Shown here: in pieces, positions 47,350 through 59,390 of the stretch | How positions within the stretch are numbered: position 1 is the stretch's first letter | Layout: each line of letters opens with the position of its first letter | Origin: Moringa oleifera | Lineage: Eukaryota > Streptophyta > Magnoliopsida > Brassicales > Moringaceae | NCBI GenBank assembly: GCA_021397835.1 | Contig: JAJFZO010000583.1 | Location: forward strand, 1,032,501 to 1,096,500 | Length of the DNA stretch: 64,000 bases | Direction of reading: 5' to 3' | Notes under the pieces: generated by a model | What the model saw: the letters and a program-made list of their open reading frames with translations, nothing else | Told to the model about the DNA's origin: nothing | Database searches by the model: none | Made by a program: the position numbers and the translations under genes

Positions 47350-49835
47350 AGTTGAGCGAAAGCGCGAGTCATTTTGGGAACGGCTCTGATTTGCAATTTC
47401 AAAAATGGGCTAGGCCCATGGACTTCAGCAAAAGAATTGTTATGGATTTCTGTTATGCAGACCGCAGGTGCGAGAGATAATTGGTTTGATTGTAGTCTAA
47501 CTTTTGAAACAACTATTTTATGATAATGAAATGTAATTATAATTTTTTATTTTAATAAATTAATAAAAAACTTATTAAATTATTAATTTGGAATATCACA
47601 TTTTATCCCAATAAAAAATTGTTGTATAAAAAATAATTATATTATTTTTAATAAATTATTATTATTAAAATATTAATTAATATTAATATTATTTTATAAT
47701 ATCAATATTTGAGGATAAAAATGGTTAAAATATGTTTTAGTTGATATTATTTTTATATTAATTTATAGTTATAAAATACTCATTAATTAATATTATATTA
47801 ACAAATATAAAAATATCAATTAAATTATAATTAATTTAATTAAAAAATAATAATCTTTCAAACTCATTCTAACTATTTTCCTACCTCATTTAATTAATAA
47901 AATATGCTAATATTAATTCTTACTCTATTCTATTTTAATAAGTCAAAGATTATAGTGGTTATTTTATTCTATTTTTTTTACATAATATTTATTTTATTTT
48001 ATTTCATGAATAAAAAATGTTGTAATTTTTATGGAAAATCTAAATTTGTTTATTAGTCTACTTCATTACATTGATAGGAATATGGTTAACTAAAATACGT
48101 TCATATGAAAATACAATAATAATAATAATAATAAGGATATATTATAATTTTTTTATGAATTATGCTCTTTTTTATTTTACAAAATATTGATTATATGAAT
48201 TGCACATATGATGTTTTAATTTAATCTAATTTATTATCATTCAAAATTTAGGGGTATTGATATTGAAAATCTTGTCTAATAAATTTTGACTTGAAATTTT
48301 TTATAATATAAAAAAATAATCAAGTTATTTTTTTAAAATATTTAAAATATATATATTTTAAGAAATTATATTATAAAAATTTTAAAATATTTATAAAAAC
48401 AAAGTTATGAATTTAAATTGTTTAAATTTAAGGGTTAGACTCAAAATGAAGTAATTTTTTTTTTGTCATGTTCAATTTTTGATAATTATTTAGACACTGT
48501 CTAATTAAAATAAAATTAAAAAATTATGTGCATAATTGATCTCATCTATATATGTCGATTGCAATTAAAAAGTAAGTTTAAATTTTTTATATTTACCTAA
48601 CACTAATGATATTACTTTGATTTTATTTACTTGTATATATTGTGTATATTTAAGTTACATTTTGATCTTATAATGGAATTTTTCATAACCTTAAAATATT
48701 CATAAAATTTTATCACATACTTTTATGTTTGAATGATTTTTGGATAATATGAAATTTAAAAATTAAATGATATATCATTAAAAAATTACATAAAAAATTG
48801 ATATTATATAAATCGTTATAGTTAATTATGCAAGACTATATCGAATTTCATTTTAACTATTATAATTAGCTTGTTTATGATTCGACTCAACGGATTTTAA
48901 TCTGATTTATTTAATAATTGAGTTAGATTATGCTTTTTTATTAAAATAAACAAACAATTTGTGAGTTTTTAATTTTTAATTGAATTAATCAATGGATTCA
49001 TCATTAAAACCAATTAAACAAGTTAATGTATCAAATCTATTTGATCAATTTAAATTTAAATTTCATAAATATACAAAATTTGTCAATCAAAAGAATTAAT
49101 AACATATTCTATCGATATTTTTTATATGCATTATATATATAAAAATATGTATATTATATGTATAAAATTAGATTTCTTTAAAATTTATCAAATTTTGACG
49201 TGCTATGAAAATGCAAAATAAAATAACTTATATTTTTTATTTTTAAAATTTATATATTCTTTATGCGTTAGTTCATCTTACAAACATAAAATTAATTGCT
49301 ATTTATTAATATATTTAATTTTTATATATAATTCTATTAATTTTATTATTACATATAAAAATATAAAAAATATACCAATTTTTTATATATTTAATATTTA
49401 AAAATTTAAATCTTTTAATTTTAAAATATTTTATTTATTGTTTCTTGTTATTTATTTTGTGTGTTAAGATTTGTTTATTTATATTATTTTTTAAAAATAA
49501 TAAATAATTTTTATAAAATTAATTTACAAAAATTTATCAAATTAAATCAGTTAAAATTAATAAAATAATTCATAAAATGGTTTAATAAAATAAATTTAGA
49601 AATTAATCACAAATCACATATTTTTCAAACAAACAAGTTGGATTCAACTCGTTAATTTAAAAGAAATGATAAATTTTATTATGCAACAAACTTAGACCAT
49701 AAATTTACAAAGTGGATCGACCCATCCCACCCACAGGCAGTCATATATCAATCTTTCTTATGGCAATATAGATTTGGTACGAGCATGAATCCAACCGTAC
49801 ACTTCTACAATGGCGTTGAACAGCACCACATAAAG
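47350..49835. other. A/T-rich spacer between EAPP-like and thioredoxin x genes
   Basis: The first 150 bases are the probable EAPP-like promoter and 5' UTR. From 47.5 to 49.7 kb the sequence is extremely A/T-rich with short repeats such as (AAT)n near 48117-48133. No gene was recognised. Confidence 0.55.
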
Positions 49836-49856
49836 GTCACGTGTTTGACACGTGAC
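49836..49856. promoter_or_regulatory. Palindromic double G-box upstream of thioredoxin x
   Basis: GTCACGTG, five bases, then CACGTGAC forms a perfect 8-bp inverted repeat holding two CACGTG cores (49838-49843 and 49849-49854), about 150 bp upstream of the thioredoxin x start codon. G-boxes bind plant bZIP and bHLH (PIF) factors in light and ABA responses. Position and symmetry make function plausible. Confidence 0.6.
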
Positions 49857-50001
49857 GACATCTTAATGCGTCCATTATTTTAACGGTGTCATCCTATCCT
49901 CCACACATGATTACTATCTGTGATGACTGATACTAAATGCTTTGGCATCCAGCCTTTTTCTCTCTTCTTCGCTCACACGACTGAGCTAGAAAGTAGAATC
50001 C

Positions 50002-53000
50002 ATGGAGGCCATTCTCACAAGTTCGACGACCCTTTTCGGAGCATGGCCTCCGACTCGTAAAGTTACTTCTGCAGCTATCGTATCCAACAAATTGTGCTCC
50101 GACCACATCTCTGCTTCAACGAAGCGTCTCTTTTTCAGGTCTCCAAGTCAAAGAAGACAGCAGCTTTCAAGCTCTCCCAATTACTATGCAATTCCTAAAC
50201 TAACAATAAAATGTGGTGCTATGAAGGAGATTGACGAGAGTGAGTTTTCAAGCACGGTACTGAAATCTGACCGTCCGGTTCTTGTTGAGTTCGTTGCCAA
50301 TTGGTGTGGGCCCTGCAGATTAATCTCTCCCGCCATGGAGTCTATCGCACAGGTTCTAATCTTGCTCCCTTATTCCATCTACCTTATTAATCCATATGCA
50401 TGTGTCTTATCTGTTGTGTTCGTGATGTCTTTCAATAATTGAATGGTTGGAATTCTTGAGTGATTTTAGTTTAGTCAGTATAATAGGGAAGTCATCTGAA
50501 AGGCTTGTGGTTGCGGTGTTATCCGTGAATGAATGTGTATTTGTTTGCCAATAACAAGTCTTTCTGTTCTCTGGCTTTTAGTTGGGTCCTTAGTGTCTTA
50601 GGCCAGCATAAATGTGTTGTGTACATTGGATTAAACCATTCGATTGTTTAGAATGGTGAATTGTGTATTGGATTGATTAATAATATATGAAAATGTTGAG
50701 AATCATGATTAGTAAGTAGTTCTCATTATAATAAAGGCTTAAGGAAGGCTGCAGTTTTCACTTGCCTGAGAGAGGTTCACTTTATTTCGGTATCTTGTAC
50801 TATGGATTAGTGAGGATAGCAAGGTAGAACTTTATGGAAGAACTCTATTGTTTTGCTTACACAGAATGTTTAGGTACCTGATGTATGTTCATTGCATTGG
50901 TGCTTATGTCAAACAATTTTGGAGCTCTATTGGCTTTTTTGGTACAGAACGCTTAGGTATCACATTTTCATAAAAGAGCTTGGATTCAACTCTCATATGT
51001 TATGACAATAATAATAAAGTTTGAATGGACTGCTTCTCTAAGAATAGAAGTAGCTTGGAATTGAGACGAGTTAGAAGTATATGTTCTGATTTTTTTTTTG
51101 CTATTTGGATGGAGGCCTATATTTTATTTGAAAAATGGATAAAATATGTGTTGAAGTTCACAAGGATGGGGGAACATGAAAAGGTTAGAATAGCCACACA
51201 CACCCAAAAAAAAAAGAAGAAGAAGAAGAAAGAAAAGACATGCTGACCTATCTGCTTTCTGGGTACATTGTGCTAACTTTGTGGAATGGGCAAGCAAAAA
51301 TCTTGGAGCTGGTTCCAGATGGTTGTAAGGAAGGTATTAATTTTGACTTGTATTGAGTAGTGACTGTGCTGTGTACTGTAACTCAATGCATATCATTCAT
51401 CTTATTTGATGACAATGACTCTGATGTTACTGATGACTATTTTATGAGAGTCATTTATTTTGTTTTAGCAGGCTTTTGGATCTATAACTTATTACATAAA
51501 GCTTTATATTCTTATGGCCTGGTCTATTTTCTTAAGTAATAAATTGCTCACTTTGTGCTTCAAAAGAGTTAACATTTTTTCCTTTAGTTTTCTTCAATGA
51601 AACATAAATGTGAGTCCATGCCTGCACATTAGGTTAAGAGTTAAAGGGCAGAGAGGACTGGAATTAGGTCGGATATCAATAACAATTAAACTATATCCTC
51701 TTTAAACTCAGAATTTTTCTTTAAGTCTGGAATTTTTGTTTCGTTTCAATACTTGAAATGTCCGCATTTCCAGAAACAATTAGGGCATCACAGTAATGAC
51801 AGAACTACGTAGGCATTGTATCAGTTGTGAATTGTTGAGCCAGGGCAACCGCTGGACTTGAAAACATGATCAATTTTTGGATATGGATCACTTGTGGAGG
51901 GTGATCATTATTTTCACGTGCCTTTTTGCTCTTGTACCAGTGGGTGCTGAATTGAATGGAAGCAGTTTTGGCCCAAGTGGTGAAATGGTACTCTGTAGGC
52001 TGAATTCATCTTTCAGTTGAATGAAATTTGTTATTATGGGATGAATGCGTGTATAGTAAAATGGTACTCTTTCAGCTACAAATGGTACTACCTGTAGTTT
52101 AAAGTTAATTGTTAGTAAAAACAGAGCAGACAATTTGTAGAATTTAGTGTACCGAATTTAACAAGGTGGTACTTCAAAATTTTAAGCTGGCCTTGAAATT
52201 TCTTGAATTCATCTCAAGAAGATTTTACCAGTATATAATTCTCTATTGGAAATTTTTTAGGCAAGAGGTCTGCTTCGAGCTAGCTGTCAGCTGAAAATTT
52301 TCATTGCTTGCTTCAGTGACTCTCTGTGCTGCTCGAATTGCTCATTTTGCTTGAAGCATCCGTGTCATACGTGTAATCAAAATGTGACCAAAGAAAAAAG
52401 AAAAAAGGGTCTAGCTTGTGGACCTTCCATATGAGTCAACTTACAAATAGTAAGTCCCCACATATGATACCTGCCCCTGTAGGTCATCATTAATGAGTGA
52501 CTTGTATGCATGTTTTCCTGAAATTTTATAACTTGCTTTAATTGGAAAAGACACTATAGTACGAATACCATATCTAGCTTTTTTTTTTCCCTTGTTTTCA
52601 AGCTTATCTTATCTAAATCATGTGTATGTAAACTCTCCAGTAAGCTTTTGGTGCTATATGGGGATTTTAGAAAGGAAAGGTGTCGATAGGGCTCTCACCA
52701 TCTTTTGTGTGATCAAGCGGAGAAGCATGAACTTTATGGTAAGAATTTATTGGAGATTGGTGAAGTCTATATCGAGGAAAAGAGAGTTTTCTTTTCTTCA
52801 AGAAATCCTGAAAAAGGCACATTCCGATTCAAGTGCAACAGGAACAGGGGAAAGTAAATATTCTGGGAAGGTTGTTGTTATTAGTAGCAGTAACTATGTG
52901 AAAGATAAGTGAGAGATGCTATATTTGATTTGGAAGTCCTTTGCTTCTGTGTATTGGTTGGTTGGGCATTATTTGTTTGAAAGAATATGCTTTTTCACTT

Positions 53001-53574
53001 CTTTTGTCATCAACCAAAGTATGTCAAAGAAAATTTCTTTGATTGATTTCTTCTTTCCGAAAACATTGAGGGAAATACCTCTTTCTCTTCAGTTTTATGG
53101 TGAAAAGGAGTGTATTGACATGGAGGAGAGCTAGGCATTCTATTGTTGCTTAAACATTGCTTGGTTATTTAAGGTTCTTATGGTGATTAACAGTTACACA
53201 ATGGATTAGAACATGTAGTTCTTTGACTGCTTAGTTCATTCTGTTACTGAGTCAATAATAATAATGTCTTATAGCAGTTGAGTCCATAATTTCTCAATAG
53301 TTCTTTGGCTTGAAGTTTTTAATCAGATTTTTCGTTTCTTTGAAATAATGTTTCTTCTTTTTATTAGGAATACGAGGACAAATTGACAGTTGTAAAGATT
53401 GATCATGATGCAAACCCTCGATTAATAGAAGAGTACAAAGTATATGGATTGCCAACTTTGATCCTCTTCAAGAATGGGCAGGAAGTTCCAGAAAGCCGGA
53501 GGGAAGGGGCAATCACAAAAGTTAAGCTTAAGGAGTATGTTGATGCTCTCTTGGAGACAGTCTCCACTGCCTAG
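50002..53574 (+). CDS. ATHX: Thioredoxin X, chloroplastic
   Basis: Plastid thioredoxin x reduces disulphides in stromal targets, notably 2-Cys peroxiredoxin, and is itself reduced by ferredoxin-thioredoxin reductase. Two exons, 50002-50352 and 53368-53574, join in phase 0 to 185 residues. Residues 1-70 are a Ser/Arg-rich, acid-poor transit peptide. The mature protein starts near [15 protein letters not shown]. The catalytic WCGPC is at 101-105 within [19 protein letters not shown]. The cis-proline loop reads [12 protein letters not shown], and the x-type tail reads [27 protein letters not shown] is also typical of the x clade. The single intron is 3.0 kb and lies just after the active-site helix. 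No disabling change was seen. Confidence 0.95.
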
Positions 53575-54730
53575 TCATCTAGTTGCATATTGTTTACCAA
53601 GCATGCTCATTCCTTATGATTTTGACATGTTGTAAAGAGTTATGATTGCCTTTTCCCATTTTTTTTTCTTTCTGTTGAGTCGGGTTGTTAAGTCTACCTT
53701 ACTTTGATATATTGTAATTGAGCTATCAGATAAGAACATTCGATGATAAGGGAACTGGAGCTTCAGTAGAGTGTAAATTTAGAAGGCTTGTGTCCTTTGG
53801 TTGCAATAAAGTAACATAATGTTGTAACTCTGGTTGCTTCGTGTGTTTTTGTTGTGTTATTACTCCTATTTATCTGTTGAACCAATTAGTTGTACAAGCC
53901 CTGGTAGATAATAAGAGAAAACTGATGTAATGTTGGAGGAAGTCCTAATTGATTCAATAAATCGAGGAGGATGTATACAGCTTAGTACCTTACCAGTCGA
54001 AAGAAGAGCTTGATTCACAAAGAAATTCGATCAAGGAATATCGGTGAAGTTCATAACTCAGATATATGGAGTGATGGACAAAGTCACTTCAAAATATTGT
54101 CGGAACATTGAAGTAGTCAGGGAAGGGACTGGATGCAACTTTGTCATAAGAAAAAACCAAGGTGTTAAATTTAAAGAAAGTACTTGTTTGAGAATGAAAT
54201 TTGAAGAGTTTCTCTGAAACTGACTGTTGTTTTGGTATTTTAAAGAATCAATAAGACAAAGTTTCATATTATTTATAATTCTGCATAAATTACCGAGTTT
54301 CATATTATTTGTAATTCTGCATAAATTTTCTTTCTTGTACAGACCCTCTACATCAAAAATCACTTTGGTATAATTATGCAGGTTTGGTTACCAAAATAAA
54401 TGATATTAAGTGCCGTGGACTTACAAAATTCCTTACGTGTGCTTAGAAAGACAAATTTAATATGATATTGCCAGAAAAAAAAAATCAAAAGTGACGTGGA
54501 ATACTAATCTTGGACGTGCATGCTATGGTCAGAAATTAAAAGTGATGAGAATGTTTGTATTTTTCAAACTAAAAACTGTGAATTTTGGATTTTCTTCCAT
54601 TTTAGGAAATGGTTTCCAAAAAAGGCAGCCAACCATATACTCTTATATATACTTGTTATATAGTTCCTCTTTGCACCAAGGAAGAAAAATAGAGTATTAT
54701 TCCATACAAAGGAAACATTGAAAGAACGAG
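53575..54730. other. Spacer between thioredoxin x and the first defensin-like gene
   Basis: The first 250-300 bases are the probable thioredoxin x 3' UTR. A near-duplicate of about 20 bases, containing CATATTATTTATAATTCTGC or a variant, occurs at about 54266 and 54301. A TATATAT motif at 54644-54650, about 85 bp before the next ATG, may be the TATA box of the defensin-like gene. Confidence 0.55.
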
Positions 54731-55109
54731 ATGGCTAAGGCAAGAATTGTATCCTTCATCTTCTTGGCTGTTCTTGTACTGTACACGGGTTGGTCTCTCC
54801 CCATATTTTCCGATTGGTTCTTCTATTTTCATAAATAAGTAGATTGAAAGATTGCATATTTGCTTCTATTGTTTTTTTTTTTTTTTTTTATCCATTATTG
54901 TTTTGGTGTGTTTAGGTGTGAAAGGAGGTGTTGGTCAAGTGTCACCCTGCTGCCAAAACCAAACCACTCCTGGACACTGCCAACCTGGTGTCGATGATCT
55001 AGAGCCGCACGGTCTATGCTGGAGCTTTTGTGTAACGAATTGTCCAGATGGGAAAGGAGGCTTCTGTCAACAAATATCCAGTGGCCCTTTCTGCAGCTGT
55101 TTTTGTTGA
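54731..55109 (+). CDS. Defensin-like secreted cysteine-rich peptide (copy 1)
   Basis: Two exons (54731-54788 and 54916-55109) give 83 residues. Exon 1 encodes most of a signal peptide (MAKARIVSFIFLAVLVLY); the phase-1 intron sits at its end, the usual place in plant DEFL genes. The mature part has ten cysteines with gaps 0-8-12-3-3-7-8-1-1. It includes PGVDDLEPHGLCW, a GKGGFC segment and a terminal CxCxC, consistent with a cysteine-stabilised alpha-beta fold. Plant DEFL peptides act as antimicrobials or as signals in reproduction; the target here is unknown. Exon lengths and cysteine spacing are identical to those of the gene at 57801, so the two are paralogues. The mature region differs at about half the non-cysteine positions. 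Confidence 0.9.
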
Positions 55110-56030
55110 ACACATTTTGATACACAATATTGATCCATGTTTCGATATTTTTATCACATGAAAATGATAAATAAATGCTCATTGAAAAACTTTAATGGCA
55201 ATGCTTTTTTTGCTGTTTTAGTAGATATGCCATTTATGATTAAGGTTTGATGCCTGAATCAAATATAATATTTAGGAGCAATTCTTCGTGTGCATGGTTA
55301 CAAACACGATTTGAGATTCTTCAACAAATTTACAAGAAATTTAAATCACGAAACAAATCCGTTAATATCGAAAAGATCAAACAAACTGATCATGCTAGAT
55401 ACCTCACTTTTATATTATCACCACTTTATGAAAAGGAAAACCAAAATTGATACAGGGAAAACACAATTGGTACTAATTAGTGGGCCTGCTCATCAGGGTG
55501 GATGAAAATTTTCAAATTTATTTTGGTTACAAGAAATGAAGATTCATGTGAATCTTTGGTTTTAGTTATATTTATAAGTTGTCTTGCTGAAGTGGCTCTA
55601 AGAAAATTCTGTTTTTGTTTTCCCTGGTGAAATGGGAACTATGAAGCAAGAAGAAACAAGTGGAAAGCAAAACCCAAATAAGAAAATCATCATAAGCAAA
55701 AGGGATTTTTTTTTGGGGAAAAAGAAGGTAGCACAAACTCAACCATAGAGATAAAGTCAACAAGAAGAAGGAATTCTTCCAATCTATACAATAGAAGACT
55801 CAACCATAGGACATTACAAACTGAGGAAATGAGGAAAGGAATTCAAGTGAATCAGCCGTCACTTAAGAAGATAAGGACATAAACTCGCCTTGTATGCTAA
55901 CTAGTACTTAAGGAAGATCTAGTAAAGCAATATTATCACCATGCATGCTAGACTCGTAAAACAATATCTCATATCTGATTTAATTTTTGGTTTAAAAATG
56001 GTACAATTAAGGGGCACATATTACCTTTGT
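55110..56030. other. Spacer between defensin-like copy 1 and a LINE relic
   Basis: The 3' UTR of the first defensin-like gene should occupy the first 100-150 bases. No other gene, RNA or repeat was recognised. Confidence 0.5.
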
Positions 56031-57370
56031 TAGTACAAGAAGAGGTCTTTTGGCAGCAAAGCCAAATGTGTTCTGGCTAAAGGATGATGATTCAAACACG
56101 AAATTCTTTCATGCTATTGCCTTTGCATGTGAGAAAGCTTACAAGATTCTACAGCTTTACGATGTTGATGGGTTGTGGTATGAGGATGAGGAGAAATTGT
56201 AATAGATATCACACAATCGTATTTTGATAAGCTTTCATGCTAGTGTTTACAAAACTTTTGTTGACATGGTTGGCTATTGTATCATGACGGGCGATGCTAA
56301 GCTTTATTAGTTCCATTTTGGATGGATGGTTTTAAAGAAGTGATGTTCAAAATGCATCCCGATAAATCATCGAGCCTTGATGGATTCAATCCTGCTGCAG
56401 ATGTGTTCAGCGATTGCAAGGTTTGGCTTGAATAGGTGGCTTAATTTCTCCCCTTCACTAAATGACATGAACATTGTCTCAATTCTGAAATGTGAGAATC
56501 CCTACTTTACCAAGGATTTGAAGCCTATCTCTCTTTGTAACATGCTTTATTGTGGCTAAGGTCCTGGTGAATAGGTTAAAGATAGTGTCGGATAAATTAA
56601 TCTCCAAATGGTAGCCTGCTTTAGTATCTGAAGGTTTATTACTGCTAAGATGGCCTTTAACATTTGATGGGTGGAAATGATCGTGCTTTGAGTATCTACT
56701 GTTGAGTATTCAATGATAGTGAATGACCACCTTGTTGGTTAGATTATACTTGGGCGTGATTTGCAGCAAAGGTGTCACCTGCCACCCTATTTGTTTATGC
56801 TTCGTGCCCAAGGTCTTCTCCCTGGGGTTCCTATTATTTCTCATCTGCTTTTGCAAATGACAGTTTCTTATTTTTCAGGACTACTTCCTAAGGAATGTGT
56901 TGTGACCAAGAATATTCTTTCTACATATGACGAGGCTTCGGGCCAAACTATAAATTACGAGAAGTTCGAGATTATTTTAGTGGAAATGTTGGTGATAATG
57001 CAAGGAGTATCCTATCTTAGAAGCTGTGCATATAGGGATGATGTCAATGAAGGAGGTTGAAGCCATTAACCTTTTAGAAGCTCTGAAATTTATTCTCGCC
57101 GTTGGCATGGGATATACAAATTAATATCTTATTCGAGCTTGATGTGAAGGTGGTGGTGGATGCAGTCAACTCTAATGTTGTAGATTTCACCAAATTTGGC
57201 TCTTTGATAAGTGATCGCGGAAGGCTACCCAGACCATGAAATCAATTTCTCTTGCTGTTTTTCTAAGAGACAAGCCAATAAGATCACTCATGTTTTAGCA
57301 CAAACATCTTGTTCCTATGCTAGTCTCTCTGTATTAATTTTGAGCCATTTGAGTTTATTTGTTCTACGCT
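56031..57370 (+). pseudogene. LINE (L1-type) reverse transcriptase/RNase H relic
   Basis: Plus-strand fragments in several frames match plant L1 polyprotein. The region before the polymerase reads FWLKDDDSNTKFFHAIAFA near 56.07-56.13 kb. The RT entry motif, of the LHPDKSPGPDGF type, reads MHPDKSSSLDGFNPA near 56.35 kb. Later RT-like pieces include SSAFANDSFLFF near 56.86 kb, where the FADD-type catalytic box reads FAND. A terminal RNase H-like stretch reads FELDVKVVVDAVNSN near 57.14-57.18 kb. There are many stops and shifts. It lies between the two defensin-like genes in the same orientation. No poly(A) tail or target duplication was pinned down. Confidence 0.75.
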
Positions 57371-57721
57371 GATTGATGACATTCTATAAAATTGTTTTTT
57401 TTAATCAAAATATAAACATATTATATTTTTAAAATACATAAAAATTGTATGACAATTTCAGACTAGGTAAAATTAAGGTTTTATTTATGATAACATAAAT
57501 GTTAATATTATCATTAAAAGAAAATTAATTATAATTAATAGGGATACTAATAGTGACAATACATAATGGGCTGTTAGTATTATTTATGATAAATTAAAAT
57601 TAATGATAATGGTGGTCAATAAAAGTTTCAATTAAGAAATAATATTAATAAAAGCAATTAATGAAAATAAATTGATTTCCATTTAGAGATTTGTTTTCAT
57701 ATGAGGCAATCATTTGTCCAC

Positions 57722-57731
57722 CTATAAAATA
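57722..57731 (+). promoter_or_regulatory. Probable TATA box of defensin-like copy 2
   Basis: CTATAAAATA lies about 78 bp upstream of the start codon at 57801, giving a leader of ordinary plant length. The distance is similar to that of the TATATAT motif in front of copy 1. Confidence 0.6.
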
Positions 57732-57800
57732 CCTGGGCTGTATAGATGAATTGAGCATAAAGATCATTCTATACCACAAGTAAAACACCAAGAGAAAGAG

Positions 57801-58191
57801 ATGGCTGCCATGAGAGTTGCATCATTCATCTGCTTGATTGTCCTTGCCTCGCTCATAGGTTGGTATTTTGATCTTTTTACATCTAGTTAAGTAGATGAAA
57901 ACATTGCATTAACTTGTATTTTTTCAATACAGTAATCATGTTGTTTTAATCTTTAGTTAAAAGCCTAATTGAATAGACTTGGTCATGGTGTTTTCAGATG
58001 TGAAAGTAACAGTTGCTGGAGACTCAGCCTGCTGTAATAATCATCCAAGTGTTGGACATTGCGAGCCTGGGGTTGATGACTTGCCACCGGATGGTAAATG
58101 CTGGAAGTATTGCATAGCAGGTTGTTCGAATGGAAAAGGAGGATTCTGTAAAGTCATATCTAGCGGTCCGGTTTGCCATTGTTATTGCTAA
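57801..58191 (+). CDS. Defensin-like secreted cysteine-rich peptide (copy 2)
   Basis: Exons 57801-57858 and 57998-58191 give 83 residues, the same exon lengths and intron phase as the gene at 54731. The signal peptide reads [19 protein letters not shown]. The mature peptide has the same ten cysteines with the same gaps (0-8-12-3-3-7-8-1-1), and contains [13 protein letters not shown] and [15 protein letters not shown], ending CHCYC. It carries more lysines near the middle than copy 1, so charge differs between the two. The pair probably arose by tandem duplication. Bioactivity cannot be read from sequence. Confidence 0.9.
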
Positions 58192-58820
58192 TCTCTTCAT
58201 GTTATGATATTATCAAACAAGACTGATAAATAATGTTCAATTAAAAAAAGTATTTAATCAGCTTTGGGGCAGTACTAATGTTGTTTTTGTCATTATGGAT
58301 TTCATTAACACTTAATGGCTATAAACAAACATGAAAATGTATAACAGATTCTTTACATTTTACATAATTTATCACAAAAGTGTTAATCACTTATTTGAAT
58401 CTTAAAAATTGGAAAATTTTAATTATATTAAGAATGTCTCTGAAGGTGTACTAAGCTCAATATCAAGGAAAATATCACTGTTGAAGGAGATGAAACATCC
58501 CAAAATTTTTAGCCATGCCTTCACCCACATAATTCTATCACTACACAGCAACATACTTCTAGAAATTGGCTGCTCTTTTGGGATCAAAAGAGCTCACGCG
58601 GTGACCACTGAAAAAGTGTTTCGAGGACGGGCTATCTCAGACAGCGGTCTGCCTTTCATGTTCGGTTCCTGCCTTCTTGCTTCAAAGAATTACAGCCCTG
58701 TAATAATGTTTGTAGCATTGTTACATGAGAAAGGTCCATTGTTATAAATTATCCTGATGACCAAGCAAATCATATAGAACAGCATAAATACATATTTCCA
58801 GTTATTTGAATTTAAACTGA
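58192..58820. other. Spacer after defensin-like copy 2
   Basis: The first 100 bases should be the 3' UTR. An open stretch at 58409-58747 (112 codons) shows no recognised domain and is not called as a gene. Confidence 0.5.
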
Positions 58821-58829
58821 TAAATGAGG

Positions 58830-59390
58830 ATGGATCTGGAGGAGGAGAAACTTCGATAGTTCCTTCTAGTATTTTCCTCGTTGTGGGTCTGAGTGATGGA
58901 TCCTTCTGAATTCACCAAATGGCAACCATCACAAGTTTCTCGACTGTCTTCAAGTCATGCATTGCTCTTTCATCATCCTCGATCATCACCTTCAATCTGC
59001 CTTCTTTATAGCAATCATATGCCCAATCAGCGAAAATCATCAGACTTTCTTCCTCTGCGTTCAGGTCATTGTTCTTTCTGGAGAAGATGAGCTCTAATAA
59101 TATAATGCCGAAGCTGTAAGTCCACTTTGACTGTAATAGGGCATGTTTCTGAACCATTCAGGTGCCGGATACCCTTTGGTTCCCTTGATTGCAGTGATAA
59201 TTCTAGTTTGGTCCATCTCAGAAGCTTGGCTAGTCCGAAGTAAGAAATCCTGGCCGTAAGAGAGTCAATCAGGACTACATTTTCAGGCTTGATGTCGCAG
59301 TGTATGAACTGAATGCTGCACTCTTCATGCAAGAAAAAAAGCCCCAGGGTTTCTGTATCATGCCAGAGAGGCAACACTAGCGGATCTTAT
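58830..59390 (-). pseudogene. Receptor-like kinase pseudogene fragment (G-type lectin S-RLK class)
   Basis: Only the C-terminal lobe of a Ser/Thr kinase remains on the minus strand. From high to low coordinate: GLFFLHEECSIQFIHCDIKP, with the catalytic-loop aspartate; ISYFGLAKLLR, where the DFG aspartate is changed to Tyr; GTKGYPAPEWF, carrying the APE motif but only in another frame; ITVKVD, then SFGIILLELIF, again in shifted frames; then the helical region ADWAYDCYKEGRLKVMIEDD and the family tail DPS near 58.9 kb. At least two frameshifts, loss of the DFG aspartate and absence of the N-lobe, transmembrane and lectin parts show it is dead. The HCDIKPENV and CYKEGRL patterns point to the LECRK-type S-domain kinases. 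Confidence 0.82.

Noticed and set aside
47349..47400. Possible E2F-type site (TTTCGCTC) upstream of the EAPP-like gene
   Set aside because: It differs from the TTTSGCGC consensus at a core position. A single imperfect 8-mer is not evidence, although the idea was attractive.
58409..58747. 112-codon open frame between the second defensin-like gene and the kinase relic
   Set aside because: No domain, no secretion signal, no splice-consistent neighbour. I considered an N-terminal kinase part, but it is on the opposite strand and lacks a glycine loop or VAIK lysine.
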